In this document: one piece after another, positions 1 to 8,707 of the stretch | Layout: each line of letters starts with the position of its first letter | Position numbering within the stretch: the first letter of the stretch is position 1 | Assembly (NCBI GenBank): GCA_015179025.1 | Contig: WHUX01000682.1 | Span: forward strand, 1-14,012 | Direction of reading: 5' to 3' | Length of the DNA: 14,012 nt | Source: Terfezia claveryi | Lineage: Eukaryota; Ascomycota; Pezizomycetes; Pezizales; Pezizaceae | The notes under the pieces: model-generated | Seen by the model: the letters and a program-made list of their open reading frames with translations, nothing else | What the model was told of the DNA's origin: nothing | Database searches by the model: none | Position numbers and translations under genes: made by a program

Positions 1-1290
1 CTCTGATTGCAGACTTAATAGTAGGAGTAGATAAGGCAGTATTATCATTATTTGGGTTTGACTTAAGTTCTTTCATAAATTAGTTACTTACTAGTACAAT
101 TACATGTATGAGGTAGGGAAGTTGGTATTACTGGGGGTTCTATTTAGTACTGAATACATTGGCTTGTAAATGCTTAGCCAATGCCATATTAACACTTATA
201 TTATCTAAAACAATAGCCAAGATTTAGTTTAAAATACCATATTTCCAAATTAAATTTTCTAGCTAATTACCCAAGTGTATAGTATTATGAGCTTCCCTAC
301 TTAGGTACTGGAATTCAATTATATGTTAGTATAGCTATCAATCTTGGTCTATATAATGAAGTGTTATGCCTATGAATGCTAACTTGTTTAGAGAAGTCTA
401 ATAGTCTATAGTAAGGTAGAGGAATATATCTTCTAGGAGGTTTTTTTGAAGCTTCTATTAAACTTTAATAGCATAGTGATATATGCTCCAGTAAAGTGTT
501 ATCATATAGAGGATATTAATTCCAGATCTAAGAAATTTCAGGAGATACTAGAACTACAAATATTCAATAGTTTGGAAAGGTAAGTTTGCACCAATTATAG
601 TTTTTATAAGTTTATGTTTGAAGTAATTATCACTGAATTGCAATTCGAAGGATTGTACAACTACAGGTGTTGTCTACTTATAATGTGAGCCTATACCTAA
701 TTATTACAGGTAGGTATGAATTATATAATTACCCTCCCAAATAGGATTGAAATATCCTAATTTTTTCACCTATTAGTAAAGTGGTACCTGCTCGAGCTAA
801 GATAAGTTCTCATATATATTGTACTTATATTAAAGGCACTAGGATATTGCAAAGTACCTTTGTAAGCTAAGTAAAATATAAAGGGCTCAATACTATAAAT
901 CTTAGCCCCTTGTCCAAATTGGGCCTAGTGTACTATTGTTTAGAGCTTAGAATCCTATTAGGGTAGGTTAATATTATTACTTCTTTGATCTTTAGCCAGA
1001 TTGTTATGGAGCTTGCCTACTTACTCAGTTATTTCCCACTATATATTAAATGGTGCAGATTGTTCGACTTCCTATTAGAAAGCTGTCTTGCCTAATATTC
1101 TAGTAAGAGTGGAAACCATTGGGCTCAATTAATATATGGACATACTTGGAGATAGAAATATATTGAAGTATAGAGCTAGTAGTGCAAGTTTGTCTGGCTA
1201 TTATATTTTTGAGAGTTAGTGATAATAGATTTAGAAGGGTAGTAGAAAAGAGAGACCTATTTATTCATATTCTAAAAGTATTTGGAGTAT

Positions 1291-1359
1291 GTTATAGATA
1301 ATATGTGCTTGTCATAGATAATATATACTTGTCATGGATAATGTGTACTTGTTATAGAT
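1291..1359. repeat. 20-bp tandem repeat, about 3.4 copies
   Basis: Units start at 1291, 1311, 1331 and 1351 (the last partial), with consensus GTYATRGATAATRTRTRCTT. Every difference among the three full units is a transition (C/T or G/A), so the copies probably began identical and diverged by deamination-type change. The 20-bp period is not a multiple of three, so this is unlikely to be a coding repeat. Confidence 0.75.
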
Positions 1360-1971
1360 TCTATAGGAGATATTTACAAGGTACCTGTAGTACTTTCTTT
1401 AATAACCCAAACCTATCTATACATAAGATATATCTATTAATTATGCTGTAGTATATCAATAGCATACCAAACCCAATTCCAATCTAAGTACATAATTATC
1501 TATTTATTCCAAAATAGATCTATAATATTATCATAGACATTATTTAAATTCTCTAAGCTATATAGTAAGAGCTCACTTCTAGGTTCAAAGTATCTATCTA
1601 GCTCTAATATATTATTGGAGATATTAGTCAAATCTAGTTGGAGTATACTAGATCTCAATAGCTAATCAAGACTGTCTATAAGTTGCAAAATCTCTAGAGG
1701 TCTAAACATAATTAGCCTGCCATACTATCTATATACAAGAATTAGAAAGATACCTTCTTAAAGGCCAAAGCTAGACCTTTTACCTATAATATAATACTAT
1801 TATCTTAAGTAAGGAATATCATTATACTAGTATATAGATAAGATGCTGAATGATTCTGCTGTTTTAAATCTGATAGGTTTGGAAAAGTATTTATAATAAG
1901 TATATTAGTACTCCAATATTTTAATGCAATAATTAACTTACTAATGGGTATTAATAATCTTCACATAAACT

Positions 1972-2640
1972 TCATACCTCTCCCTTACCAGTTAGGTAAT
2001 AGTGGAAAAGGGTAATCTACAACAAATTATACATAGTATAGTCATTTAAGTAAAAAGGATCCTAAGTCATCTTTGGATTCTTGTGGATATCTAAGGGGAG
2101 TAGTAAATCATACTGATCAATCCAAATTCTCTCTAGAAGCTCCATGACTACTACTTGAAATACAATATTATTGAAGTCAAATTAGTTCATAACTAATTAT
2201 TTAGACTAAGGTATTACTATTTCCGTTTTACCTAAACTAAAGAACTATTATAGCCTAGCAGTATATCTATACTACTTCTGGAACTCTTCGAAACTAAGTT
2301 CATTTTTTAGATTATAGTATACTACTATGTTTATATAGTAGTCTAGTTAGTATAATGCCTATTATGAAGTTGATATAGTTAGTGAGAATTATAACCTTGA
2401 TAAACTATATATAAGCAAAACTCTAGATGACAGTTCTAGAAAGAATCTCTAAATAGCAATGTCCTCTTTTGGTAGGTTGTCTAGTTACATCTAATTCTGC
2501 TTTAGAATTAGTAGGTAAAAGTAGACTACTATACTTTGCAAGTAATACTAATTGTATCTGAAGGACTTAGCTCACATTAGTTATAGGAAAGACCTATGTG
2601 ACCTATCTAGAATACAGCAAAAGATCTATAACAATACATT
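1972..2640 (-). pseudogene. Possible decayed coding trace, unknown protein
   Basis: On the minus strand, the frame with codons starting at 2301 and every third base either side reads as a plausible mixed-composition polypeptide of about 220 codons. It is broken by about 16 TAG/TAA codons and no TGA until 1972-1974. A hand count over 1972-2301 gives 8 stops in this frame against about 12 and 14 in the other two minus frames. That difference is modest in such AT-rich DNA. If real, most stops would be former Gln codons (CAG/CAA to TAG/TAA). I recognise no family. It could equally be chance. Confidence 0.22.
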
Positions 2641-2716
2641 TATAATAAGATATCTATAATAAAATAAGCTATTCATAATAATATGAAATATCTATGATAA
2701 GAAAAAATATTTATGA
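2620..2716. repeat. Degenerate AT-rich repeats
   Basis: The motif AGATATCTATAATAA and close variants recurs near 2621, 2648 and 2687, in very AT-rich sequence. Spacing is irregular (roughly 27 and 40 bases), so this is a loose, decayed repeat cluster and not a clean tandem array. Confidence 0.4.
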
Positions 2717-2856
2717 CTATATAAATTTAGTACAAGCTACCCTACCTAAATAGAACTACTATCCTGATCTACTTTAGCCTGGTATAGAACTGCTACCTTC
2801 ATCTATAATAGTACTATATTTACAAAAGTAATAGATCGATGGCATAATCTACAGTG

Positions 2857-2870
2857 ATTGACTAGTCAAT
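2857..2870. repeat. 14-bp perfect palindrome
   Basis: ATTGACTAGTCAAT is its own reverse complement. It stands alone, with no gene beside it, and may be chance in CTAG-rich DNA. Confidence 0.6.
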
Positions 2871-3850
2871 AGGATGGACTAGTTATTGTCAACCTATATA
2901 GTTGAGGTTAAGATATGTACTGATATAGTTTATTGTATACTATAAGAGTTAGTTTAGCTAGTAAAAGGTAGGCTGGCAGGTAAAGTATTCTATCTATCTC
3001 ATATAATAATAGTTAATTTATCTTCTCAGAAGTATCATTAATCCTGATATAGTCTAGTTATTCATATCCTATTGACCCATCAATTACTCTACTAGCAATA
3101 ATGTTGTTTATCACTTACAAAAGTATAAGTAGTCTATTTACATGAGCCTCTTTATGAGGTATAATGGGTTAAGGCATCCAGGTCAAGCCAAGCCAGTTCT
3201 AAAACAAGTAATACATACTTAGGGATATCTTAGGGAGTAACTAGAGATATTTTAGGGCAGTAGCTTGGGCTAGGGTCTGCTAGAGCTAGATAAATTCTGC
3301 ATGTCCCCACCTCCTACTACTTAATTAACTTCTTATCCTCCATTATCTATATCTCCCTAACCTTTTATCATTTTGCATCATTCTACCTCCTATCCTTTAT
3401 TACTATACTATAACAAAGTATACTAGCTAATTTGACTATCAGGTAAAGAGGTGAAATTTCAGAGTCAAGATATAACTTCCATACTTTTTTGCTTGCCCTA
3501 TATGATATTGTATTCATGTTCTATATTATTTAAGTAAGTACGATAGACATATAGGCTTGTTTTATTTTATATAGTTCTACTAAATAGATGATAATAATAA
3601 TTATTTTCCTGTTACCTTAAGTGAGTCATATTTGAAGTATATAGATAATACATATACTTTAAGGTTGTGTAGTTTCTCCTACTAGAAACTGATCTATGAT
3701 AAGGAATAGAAAAAGGATATATAGTAGTATTATATAATAACTTACACTTGATTTGATATAGTATTACTAGCTTATAGCTAATTTCTTTTTATCCAAACTT
3801 CTAGTAATTATTAAACCTGATACCAAGTATAAAATCAGTTATATTATTCA

Positions 3851-4324
3851 AGGGTAGAGGTACTAGCTACCTCTAGTGAAGCTGAAACTGAAGGAGATAA
3901 TAAGAGGGGGATTTTGCAGAAACTAGTAGTGGAGATATAGAAGGATAATCTTAAGCTAGTGGTTGAAAACAAAAAGAATCAGAAGCTTTTCTTTATTAGT
4001 CCAAGTCTCAAGCAATCTTTATACTCGCTATTTGAATATTCCTAACCTAAACAACCTTCTCTTTCATTTGACTCCCCCCTATTATTAACTCAAGAAGGGC
4101 AAAGTGGTATCAAGAGTAGTTATCCTAGTGATACCATATTCAGAAACAAAAGTGATAGTAAAGGCAGTAGGAAGCAGGAGCCATAGAGGAAGTTACTATG
4201 GGGGGAAGTCTTACTATTAATATTGAGCTAAGCTCTTCTGATTTTCATTTTGGCCTGATATCTTTCTATGTTAACTAATATTAAACCACTAATATATTTA
4301 TGCATAGACTTAACTATAGGTTAA
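3851..4324 (+). pseudogene. Possible decayed coding trace with a C-terminal hydrophobic segment
   Basis: Reading from 3851 in steps of three to the TAA at 4322-4324 gives about 158 codons with only five internal stops: TAG, TAA, TAG, TAA and TGA. The composition looks coding-like: an acidic, Ser-rich start, a Lys/Asn/Glu-rich middle and a Ser/Gln-rich stretch. A strongly hydrophobic run of about 20 residues at roughly 4207-4270 looks like a transmembrane helix. The stops fit Gln (CAG/CAA) and Trp or Arg codons lost by C-to-T or G-to-A change. A second plus-strand frame is also fairly open from about 3960 to 4085, so the evidence is limited. No family is recognised and no start codon is evident. 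Confidence 0.3.
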
Positions 4325-4572
4325 TTTCTTAATGATAGGTATATATATTATTGTAATGCTAGTTATGTACCTATATTTAGTTAAATGGTATCCAGGTTTC
4401 CTTGTAAATAAAGAATAAATTCTTTTATTTACACGAATAGAGGTTTTTAGTAGTCATCTTCTATTTATCTACAAATTCCAAGGAATTGTCAGTACTTTAA
4501 TAGTAATTTCGATCTATATAATCTGTAGTAAAGATAACAAAGGAGTATATATTCTAAAGCTATATTATAAAA

Positions 4573-4662
4573 GCTGTCACAGAGGATGTCATAGAGGCCA
4601 TCATATAAGATGTTATAAAGGCTGTCATAGAGGATATCACAGAGGCTGTAATAGAGGTCATG
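4573..4662 (+). repeat. 24-bp tandem repeat, about 3.75 copies
   Basis: Units start at 4573, 4597, 4621 and 4645. Each 24-bp unit is two similar 12-bp halves, so the translation in the frame from 4573 has a four-residue period, [Ala/Asp]-Val-Ile-Glu-like, about seven times over, with one TAA at 4606-4608. The period is a multiple of three and the repeated pattern is amphipathic, which favours a coding origin. Differences between units are mainly transitions. Confidence 0.65.
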
Positions 4663-4874
4663 TCCAGAAATTTGAAGTTGAATAATAGTTAGCTTATTTA
4701 CTAACTATTATTTATCTCAATTACAGATATTTCTATCTAAATAACTAACAGAACTAAGATATATATTTTACAAAATTATGTTATGGAGGTTATTATAAAG
4801 GTGTTATGAAAGTTATATCAAGAGAACGAGGTTGAGCCCAAAGTAGAAAGACTACTGATAAAGTTTGTATTTAA
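4573..4874 (+). pseudogene. Decayed coding trace containing four-residue repeats
   Basis: The frame that reads the 24-bp tandem repeat as a periodic Val/Ile/Glu peptide carries on past the array for about 70 more codons with a handful of TAG/TAA/TGA codons, ending near 4874. It sits immediately upstream of the clean open stretch at 4875-5279 but in a different frame (codon starts at 4573+3n against 4875+3n). The two could be exons, a frameshifted single gene, or unrelated. No family is recognised. The coding call rests mainly on the in-phase repeat. Confidence 0.28.
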
Positions 4875-5282
4875 GTATTTATAATACCAAACTGTCCTGA
4901 GAAGAAAAAGACAACTTGTAGAGTACCAACTAGCCCAGTACCAGAACCTCCCATACAGAAAAAAAGAAAAACAACCTTAGGAGAGCCAGCCAGCCCAGTT
5001 ATGAAAACACTGACAACTCATACAGAGCATGTTTCTAAAAAAAGAAAGAAAAGAATAGAATTAGCTCACCTAATTAAGGATGTTTCAAGAAGAAGGACAA
5101 GAGCCAAACTAGTCCTTATCCTACCCCCAATTAAGAATGTTCCAATAAGGAGAAGGACAAGAGCCAAACTAGCCTTCTACCTACCTCCAATTACAGATAT
5201 TCCAATAAGAAGCATACTAAGAACCGAACTTGCCGAGAATGTTCCAAAGAATTTTTATGCCAAATATACTGACTTCTTATAG
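4875..5282 (+). pseudogene. Basic, proline-containing repeat protein fragment (hypothetical)
   Basis: This frame is free of stops for 135 codons (4875-5279, TAG at 5280-5282), which is remarkable in DNA so rich in TAG and TAA. The only ATG is at 5001 and would give a 93-residue product, but the open frame starts well before it, so the 5' end is probably lost or spliced. The protein is very basic, with Lys/Arg clusters (KKRK, KKRKKR, RRRTRAK twice). It carries 19-20-residue repeats of the form RRRTRAKL-x3-LPPI-x2-[VI]P, matched in DNA by units at 5072, 5129 and 5189. The clusters would suit nuclear targeting or nucleic-acid contact, which is inference. No known family is recognised. In-frame coding traces continue downstream. 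Confidence 0.42.
5072..5245. repeat. 57-60-bp tandem repeat, three units
   Basis: Units start at 5072 (57 bp), 5129 (60 bp) and 5189 (about 57 bp, more diverged). All begin AATTA and carry an AAGGACAAGAGCCAAACTAG-like core, which is exact in the first two. Unit lengths are multiples of three, so the repeat stays in frame and gives the repeated peptide described for the overlapping reading frame. Confidence 0.7.
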
Positions 5283-5990
5283 GGTCCTCGAGAGTTTAAT
5301 CCAGATATAGAATTTAGTAGGAGGAGGAAAACATAGGACACTGCCACTAATTTCTATATAAAAAAAATTTAAGAAATATATAAGAAACTGCTTAAACCTC
5401 TACTGTTCTGAGAGTAGACTAAGGACTAGAAAAGGCAAAAGGTAAATAGAGTGCTCAAAGTAAGGATTAAGAAGGCTAAATATAGTACTGCTACTGGAAG
5501 GGCAATAGGTACCCAAAGGGCCTTATTAACTAATATAGAATAAGGCAACTTTAAATGACTAGTTCAAAGGACTTGTGACTTAATGTTTATCTACAAAAAG
5601 ATATATATTTTATACTAGTAGCATTAGCTATTTAATGAGTAGAAGCGAGTCTATTTGGAATTATAAGAGTAAGAAGAGCTCCTCAAATTCAAAATTTCCA
5701 ATGCTGAGTTAAAAGCATTGGAGGTAAAGCTAGTGCAGTAAGTTGTAGTAGTTATTAGTATTGTACCTATCAACTGCCTAGCCTATACCTGGTTTAATGA
5801 GCTAACTAAATATAATACAGTATCTAGGCATAGGACTAGTAATACAGGCCCCAACACACTACTAGCAATTGATAGCAAGATATAGACTATATAAGAGGAG
5901 TTGGCTGAGAGGGGTATTAATGATTACTTAAGTAATAAAGATATTTGGATAGATATTAAAGAGGTAGGTGCTTCCTCATACTTAATCTAA
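5283..5990 (+). pseudogene. Downstream decayed continuation of the repeat-protein frame
   Basis: The frame of the 4875-5279 stretch continues past its TAG as a coding-like sequence up to a TAA at 5988-5990. It has about 17 stops in 236 codons, mostly TAG/TAA. A rough count gives nearly twice as many in the neighbouring plus-strand frame. It reads first as a Lys/Arg-rich segment and then, around 5640-5750, as a Glu/Leu/Lys-rich stretch that would form a coiled coil if the stops are read as Gln. The last 100 bases hold the longest clean run (ISNAEL..., then a Glu/Asp/Ile-rich end). The natural reading is one old gene with CAG/CAA decayed to TAG/TAA. No family is recognised. Confidence 0.3.
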
Positions 5991-6082
5991 ATTTGAGACC
6001 TTTACTTACAAGTAGATAAAACTATAATAACAAACACAATAAGTAAGATAATTGTCACAACCTTGTGCTTAGTTGTCCTTGT

Positions 6083-6154
6083 CATCACCTATGATCACAG
6101 GTGATGGGTTATTGTCATTGTTGCCTTTGTCATCACCTGCGATCGCAAGTGATG
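6083..6154. repeat. Two 24-bp near-palindromes, spaced 48 bp, in the LTR
   Basis: The sites are 6083-6106 and 6131-6154, each of the form CATCACCT-N8-AGGTGATG, around cores ATGATCAC and GCGATCGC. They belong to a 48-bp tandem duplication (about 6079-6126 and 6127-6174). The copies differ by transitions: core GC(G) against AT(G) and CGC against CAC, and AGG against AAG in the second copy's right arm. All fit C-to-T decay from one perfect palindrome. Position in U3 suggests a protein-binding or control site, which is inference. Confidence 0.75.
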
Positions 6155-6234
6155 GGTTATCGTTACCTTGCTTGGCTTCCGAGATAGGGATCTTGGGAAG
6201 CTTATTCCTTCCATTGCTCTAGCCCAAAATTATG

Positions 6235-6242
6235 TATATATA
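6235..6242 (+). promoter_or_regulatory. TATA-like box in the element A LTR
   Basis: TATATATA lies in the middle of the LTR, after the palindromes and before a pyrimidine-rich stretch that could hold the transcript start. Placement fits a retrotransposon promoter at the U3/R border. There is no direct evidence of use. Confidence 0.35.
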
Positions 6243-6360
6243 GCCCCTGTCCCTCATACTGTCGTTGGATCCCTATCCAATGTCTTGTATATCCAATACA
6301 GTGCCTTGCTTCTCTCCATATTGGTGCATCTCCCTTGTGCACCTCCTTGTCTCACTTTGA

Positions 6361-6436
6361 CTCTGCAGCCCTGCTGCCCACCTCACAAACCTCCTGTCCT
6401 TGCCTTGCCTTACCTTGTCTCTGCAGCCCTGCTGCC
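6361..6436. repeat. 18-bp direct repeat in the LTR
   Basis: CTCTGCAGCCCTGCTGCC occurs exactly at 6361-6378 and again at 6419-6436, 58 bp apart. It lies in the pyrimidine-rich R/U5 part of the element A LTR. Confidence 0.75.
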
Positions 6437-6617
6437 TCCTACTACTCCTGTGTATATCTCTTGCCCTCGCCCTTACCCCCGTCTTAGCCTTTCCCCTAGT
6501 CACATAAGTAGCGTTCCTATGTGTGTGTTACCCTAGCCTTGCCCTTACTCCAGCGTACCTCTTGGTCGCGTTGTCTCCAGAGCCGTCGTTATACTACGTT
6601 AGATCCTTTGAACCAAT

Positions 6618-6629
6618 TGGTATGCAGCC
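6618..6629 (+). other. Putative primer-binding site of element A
   Basis: TGGTATGCAGCC starts with the TGG that pairs with the CCA end of tRNAs and lies two bases after the proposed LTR end. I cannot name the matching tRNA, and the sequence does not match the initiator-Met pattern well. The gag ATG follows at once (6630), which leaves an unusually short leader. Confidence 0.4.
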
Positions 6630-7805
6630 ATGTCAGGAGCAGCTCTCCCACCACCCGCCGTCAGGTTCCAGACCTGGAGAAGCTCCCCTATATCCTCAAG
6701 CCTAAACAAATTGAATGCCTATCGTCGAGAAATCATCAACATCTTCGAGGCCATGGATGCCATCGGGGCCGAACTTGGCAACAGCCTGGCTGTGGCCGAA
6801 CGAAAGCTGAGATCTGCTGACGAAGAGATCACAGTCCTTCAGATGGATCTAGACCATATAAACCTTGCCCTGGCCAATGAACGAACTTTGGTCCAAAACC
6901 TCAGCCGTGCCCTAAAGAACCTTGCAATACCAGTAGCAGCCAGTAGCAACAAGACTGAAAGCATTCCAATACCCCCCAAGTTCAATGGGGACCGGGCTCA
7001 TCTATGAGCATGGAAGAATGCAGTCAACCTCAAACTAAACGGGTATTCTGCTAGGTTCTTGTCGGAACAACATCAACTAGCATACGTTTTCGCCTTGCTG
7101 GAGGGGAAAGCTTATGACCAGATCCAGCTATACGTCCTTGAAACCGGGATCAAGCTCAACGATATCTCGGCCCTTTTCACAATCCTGGATGGAGCATTCG
7201 GGGACCCCGATGCTATTGGCACTGCTAGTAGGGCCCTCCAAGCCCTCAGGCACAAAAACACTGATCTGTCCACTTATGTGGCAGAATTCTCAAGACTTGT
7301 GGTGGAGGTCCAATAGAATGACTAGTCTAAACTGGAGCAGTTCCAGGAAGGGCTAAATGAAGAAATCCAGTAGGCCATGGTCAACCTCCTGGAAGCCAAA
7401 ACCCTTGACAAATTGATTAACCAGGCTTCTTGAGTGGAACAGCAGATGTCTCGGCTCCGCAACCACCCCACGTTCAGGCCAGCACCCCGTCTCCCACAAC
7501 CCCAGCCTTAGTAATACCATGCCACCAAAATAGCTCAGGCCCCTGCCCCTGCCAATAAACTAGCACATCCATCATTGGTGGCAGGAGGGCCCACCCCTAT
7601 GGACCTATCATCGGGAAGGCCTCGACTAACCCAGGAGGAAAGGGACCGCTACTGCACTAATGGGTTGTTTATTATATGTGGAAAAGGAGACCACTTTATT
7701 GCGGCATGTCCCCTCCGAAAAAACCGCTCTCTGGCCGCTTATGCCATTTCGGAAGTACAAATCGAGGAAGTTGAAGAGTTGGGAAAAGGGGAGTCCCTTG
7801 CCTAG
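6630..7805 (+). pseudogene. gag: Gag polyprotein of element A, broken by seven internal stops
   Basis: Gag builds the virus-like particle and packages the element RNA. One frame runs from ATG 6630 to TAG 7803-7805 (391 codons). Internal stops lie at 7005 (TGA), 7314, 7323 and 7371 (TAG), 7431 (TGA), and 7509 and 7512 (TAG TAA), each explained by C-to-T at CAG/CAA/CGA or G-to-A at TGG. Residues about 45-105 form a Glu/Leu-rich coiled coil. A PPKFNGDRAHL motif and the LLEGKAY, FGDPDA and TYVAEFSRL stretches mark a retrotransposon Gag domain (about 115-265). A CCHC zinc knuckle follows near 7665-7725 (ICGKGDHFIAAC), but its first Cys is replaced by Phe. The last codons overlap the frameshift signal that leads into pol. 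Confidence 0.85.
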
Positions 7806-7826
7806 TTGCTAACACTAGCAAGGGAC
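7781..7826 (+). promoter_or_regulatory. Programmed -1 ribosomal frameshift signal (gag-pol)
   Basis: Three parts are visible. A slippery heptamer G GGA AAA lies at 7781-7787, in the correct phase with gag codons TTG-GGA-AAA. A five-base spacer GGGGA follows at 7788-7792. Then comes a stem-loop in which 7793-7805 pairs with 7815-7826: 12 Watson-Crick pairs, one bulged C, and a nine-base loop TTGCTAACA. The gag stop TAG (7803-7805) lies inside the stem. A one-base slip back enters the frame AGG-GGA-GTC..., which is open into the protease. This is the standard arrangement for making Gag-Pol at a low ratio to Gag. Function is inferred from structure. Confidence 0.82.
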
Positions 7827-8437
7827 CTATCATGGGTCATTTATCTTTGTCTGCATTTTCTTTACCTGCACCTATGTCTGTTAATGAATCTAGCTTATTT
7901 GGCGAGCATTTTGTAGTACCAATAACTGTTAAATTCAATGATAAAATAGTGGTAACATCAGCTCTCATAGATTGTGGTGCTTCAGGGATAGCCTTCATTA
8001 ATCAGACCTTTGTCAGTAAAAACTCTATACCAACCTCCAAGCTAAAGACCCTCTACCTTCTTGATGTCATTGACAGCTGCTCTATCTATTCTAGAGCTAT
8101 TACCTACCTCACATGTCTGCCCAGTGCCATTGGAGACCATTCAGAGGACCTTCCTATGTTCGTAACCAAACTAAAATATCCAATTGTCCTTGGGATCCCC
8201 TGGCTCAGAATGTATAATGTGTCAGTCAGCTTCGGCTCTTACACCTTGCAATTCAACAGCCATTATTGCAGAAAAAACTGTGGAGCTCCAAAAATCACTG
8301 TCACAGGACTATGTGCATTACCACCCCCGATAATCCACCCAACCTAGGTGGTACACTAGCCCGCGCACATCAATACTGCCCACTGCCCTGCTTCCCCTGT
8401 TCTCCCTATTCCTGACGTTTCCCCCATTCCTCCTATT
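7787..8437 (+). pseudogene. pol: Pol of element A: aspartic protease and start of the linker to RT, cut off by element B
   Basis: Read in the -1 frame relative to gag after the slip site. An ATG at 7832 gives a 171-residue open stretch, but expression as Gag-Pol is more likely. The active-site motif ALIDCGASG has the catalytic Asp at residue 47 counted from that ATG, followed by Cys-Gly where Ser/Thr-Gly is commoner. The retropepsin hydrophobic-Leu-Gly motif appears as VLGIPWL (residues 119-125). The conserved FNSHYCRKNC stretch after it is of a type seen in Ascomycota elements. TAG at 8345-8347 and 8357-8359 break the frame at CAG-like positions. The frame stays readable as a Pro-rich linker to 8437, where the LTR of element B starts. 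RT and beyond are missing here. Confidence 0.8.
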
Positions 8438-8525
8438 TGTAATAAATAGTACTAGACAGTATTCATTCGGTACCGTTTATACAATCTATATCCTTAGGCA
8501 TAGACGTTTGTGTATTTCGGTTCTG

Positions 8526-8542
8526 CTGAGGTAAGACCTCAG
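8526..8542. repeat. Hairpin, 7-bp perfect stem
   Basis: CTGAGGT and ACCTCAG pair perfectly around a three-base AAG loop. It lies in the R/U5 part of the element B LTR, so it would be in the transcript. Confidence 0.7.
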
Positions 8543-8569
8543 AAGGGTAGGGAGATTACTATGTGGGAC

Positions 8570-8584
8570 GTTCCTGAAGGGAAC
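8570..8584. repeat. Short hairpin, 5-bp stem
   Basis: GTTCC (8570-8574) and GGAAC (8580-8584) pair across five bases, 27 bp from the preceding hairpin. It is weak alone and notable only as one of three in 200 bp. Confidence 0.45.
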
Positions 8585-8707
8585 AGTAATTAACTGGTGT
8601 AATCTATCTTATATGATTTGTACTATCTAAGCTATATGATCTTGATCTGATCGGAATATAGGCTTGCTTGCTCTATATGCTTGCTTTGTTGCTTCTTATC
8701 TTTCTGT

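Larger units (their letters stand above)
1..6052. other. AT-rich decayed compartment, TAG/CTA-rich, no intact gene
   Basis: This stretch has no ORF of normal gene size. TAG and CTA are strikingly common. In a hand count of 301-600 I find about 25 TAG+CTA against about 4 CAG+CTG, while 6601-6900 in element A shows roughly the reverse (about 5 against 14). CpG is rare. The pattern is what C-to-T change at CpA on both strands would leave, as in repeat-induced point mutation or methylation-linked deamination in fungi. In 1-1290, 1360-1970, 2720-3850 and 4325-4570 I see nothing I can name. Coding traces and repeats elsewhere are listed separately. The call of decayed repeat DNA is an inference from composition. 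Confidence 0.7.
6053..6615 (+). repeat. 5' LTR of element A (boundaries inferred)
   Basis: Composition changes sharply at about 6053, from AT-rich decayed DNA to C-rich sequence. The LTR is taken to start at TGTCACAACC and to end at the CA of GAACCA (6615), just before a TGGTA sequence that fits a primer-binding site. This gives about 563 bp with TG...CA ends. It contains two palindromes near the start (U3 side), a TATA-like box at 6235-6242 and a pyrimidine-rich second half. With only one copy in the window, the ends are inferred and cannot be compared with the 3' LTR. Confidence 0.55.
6053..8437 (+). mobile_element. Element A: Ty3/gypsy LTR retrotransposon, 5' portion, interrupted by element B
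   Basis: The order is 5' LTR, PBS-like site, gag, a -1 frameshift signal, then the protease start of pol. Gag and protease resemble Ty3/gypsy elements of filamentous Ascomycota. The element is broken at 8437/8438, where the LTR of element B begins while the A pol frame is still running. Reverse transcriptase, RNase H, integrase and the 3' LTR of A are not in the window and should lie past its right edge. The left end is set at TGTCAC (6053) because LTRs of this family start with TG. The target-site duplication cannot be checked without the 3' end. Confidence 0.8.

Noticed and set aside
1040..1320. Plus-strand coding trace from an ATG at 1050.
   Set aside because: It has some coding-like look, but a minus-strand frame overlapping it looks equally plausible, so there is no real support for either.
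1240..1720. Minus-strand Gln-rich coding trace.
   Set aside because: It has about one stop per six codons in its core, no better than chance in TAG-rich DNA.
1..6052. Reassigned genetic code with TAA/TAG read as Gln.
   Set aside because: TGA also appears at Arg or Trp positions in both elements, CAA and CAG are used freely as Gln in gag and pol, and non-coding repeats show the same transition bias. Mutational decay explains all of it.
6168..6536. 122-codon plus-strand ORF in the element A LTR, and an opposite-strand ORF at 6273-6503.
   Set aside because: It lies within the C-rich LTR, has low-complexity Pro/Leu composition and no family motif. Best read as chance openness.
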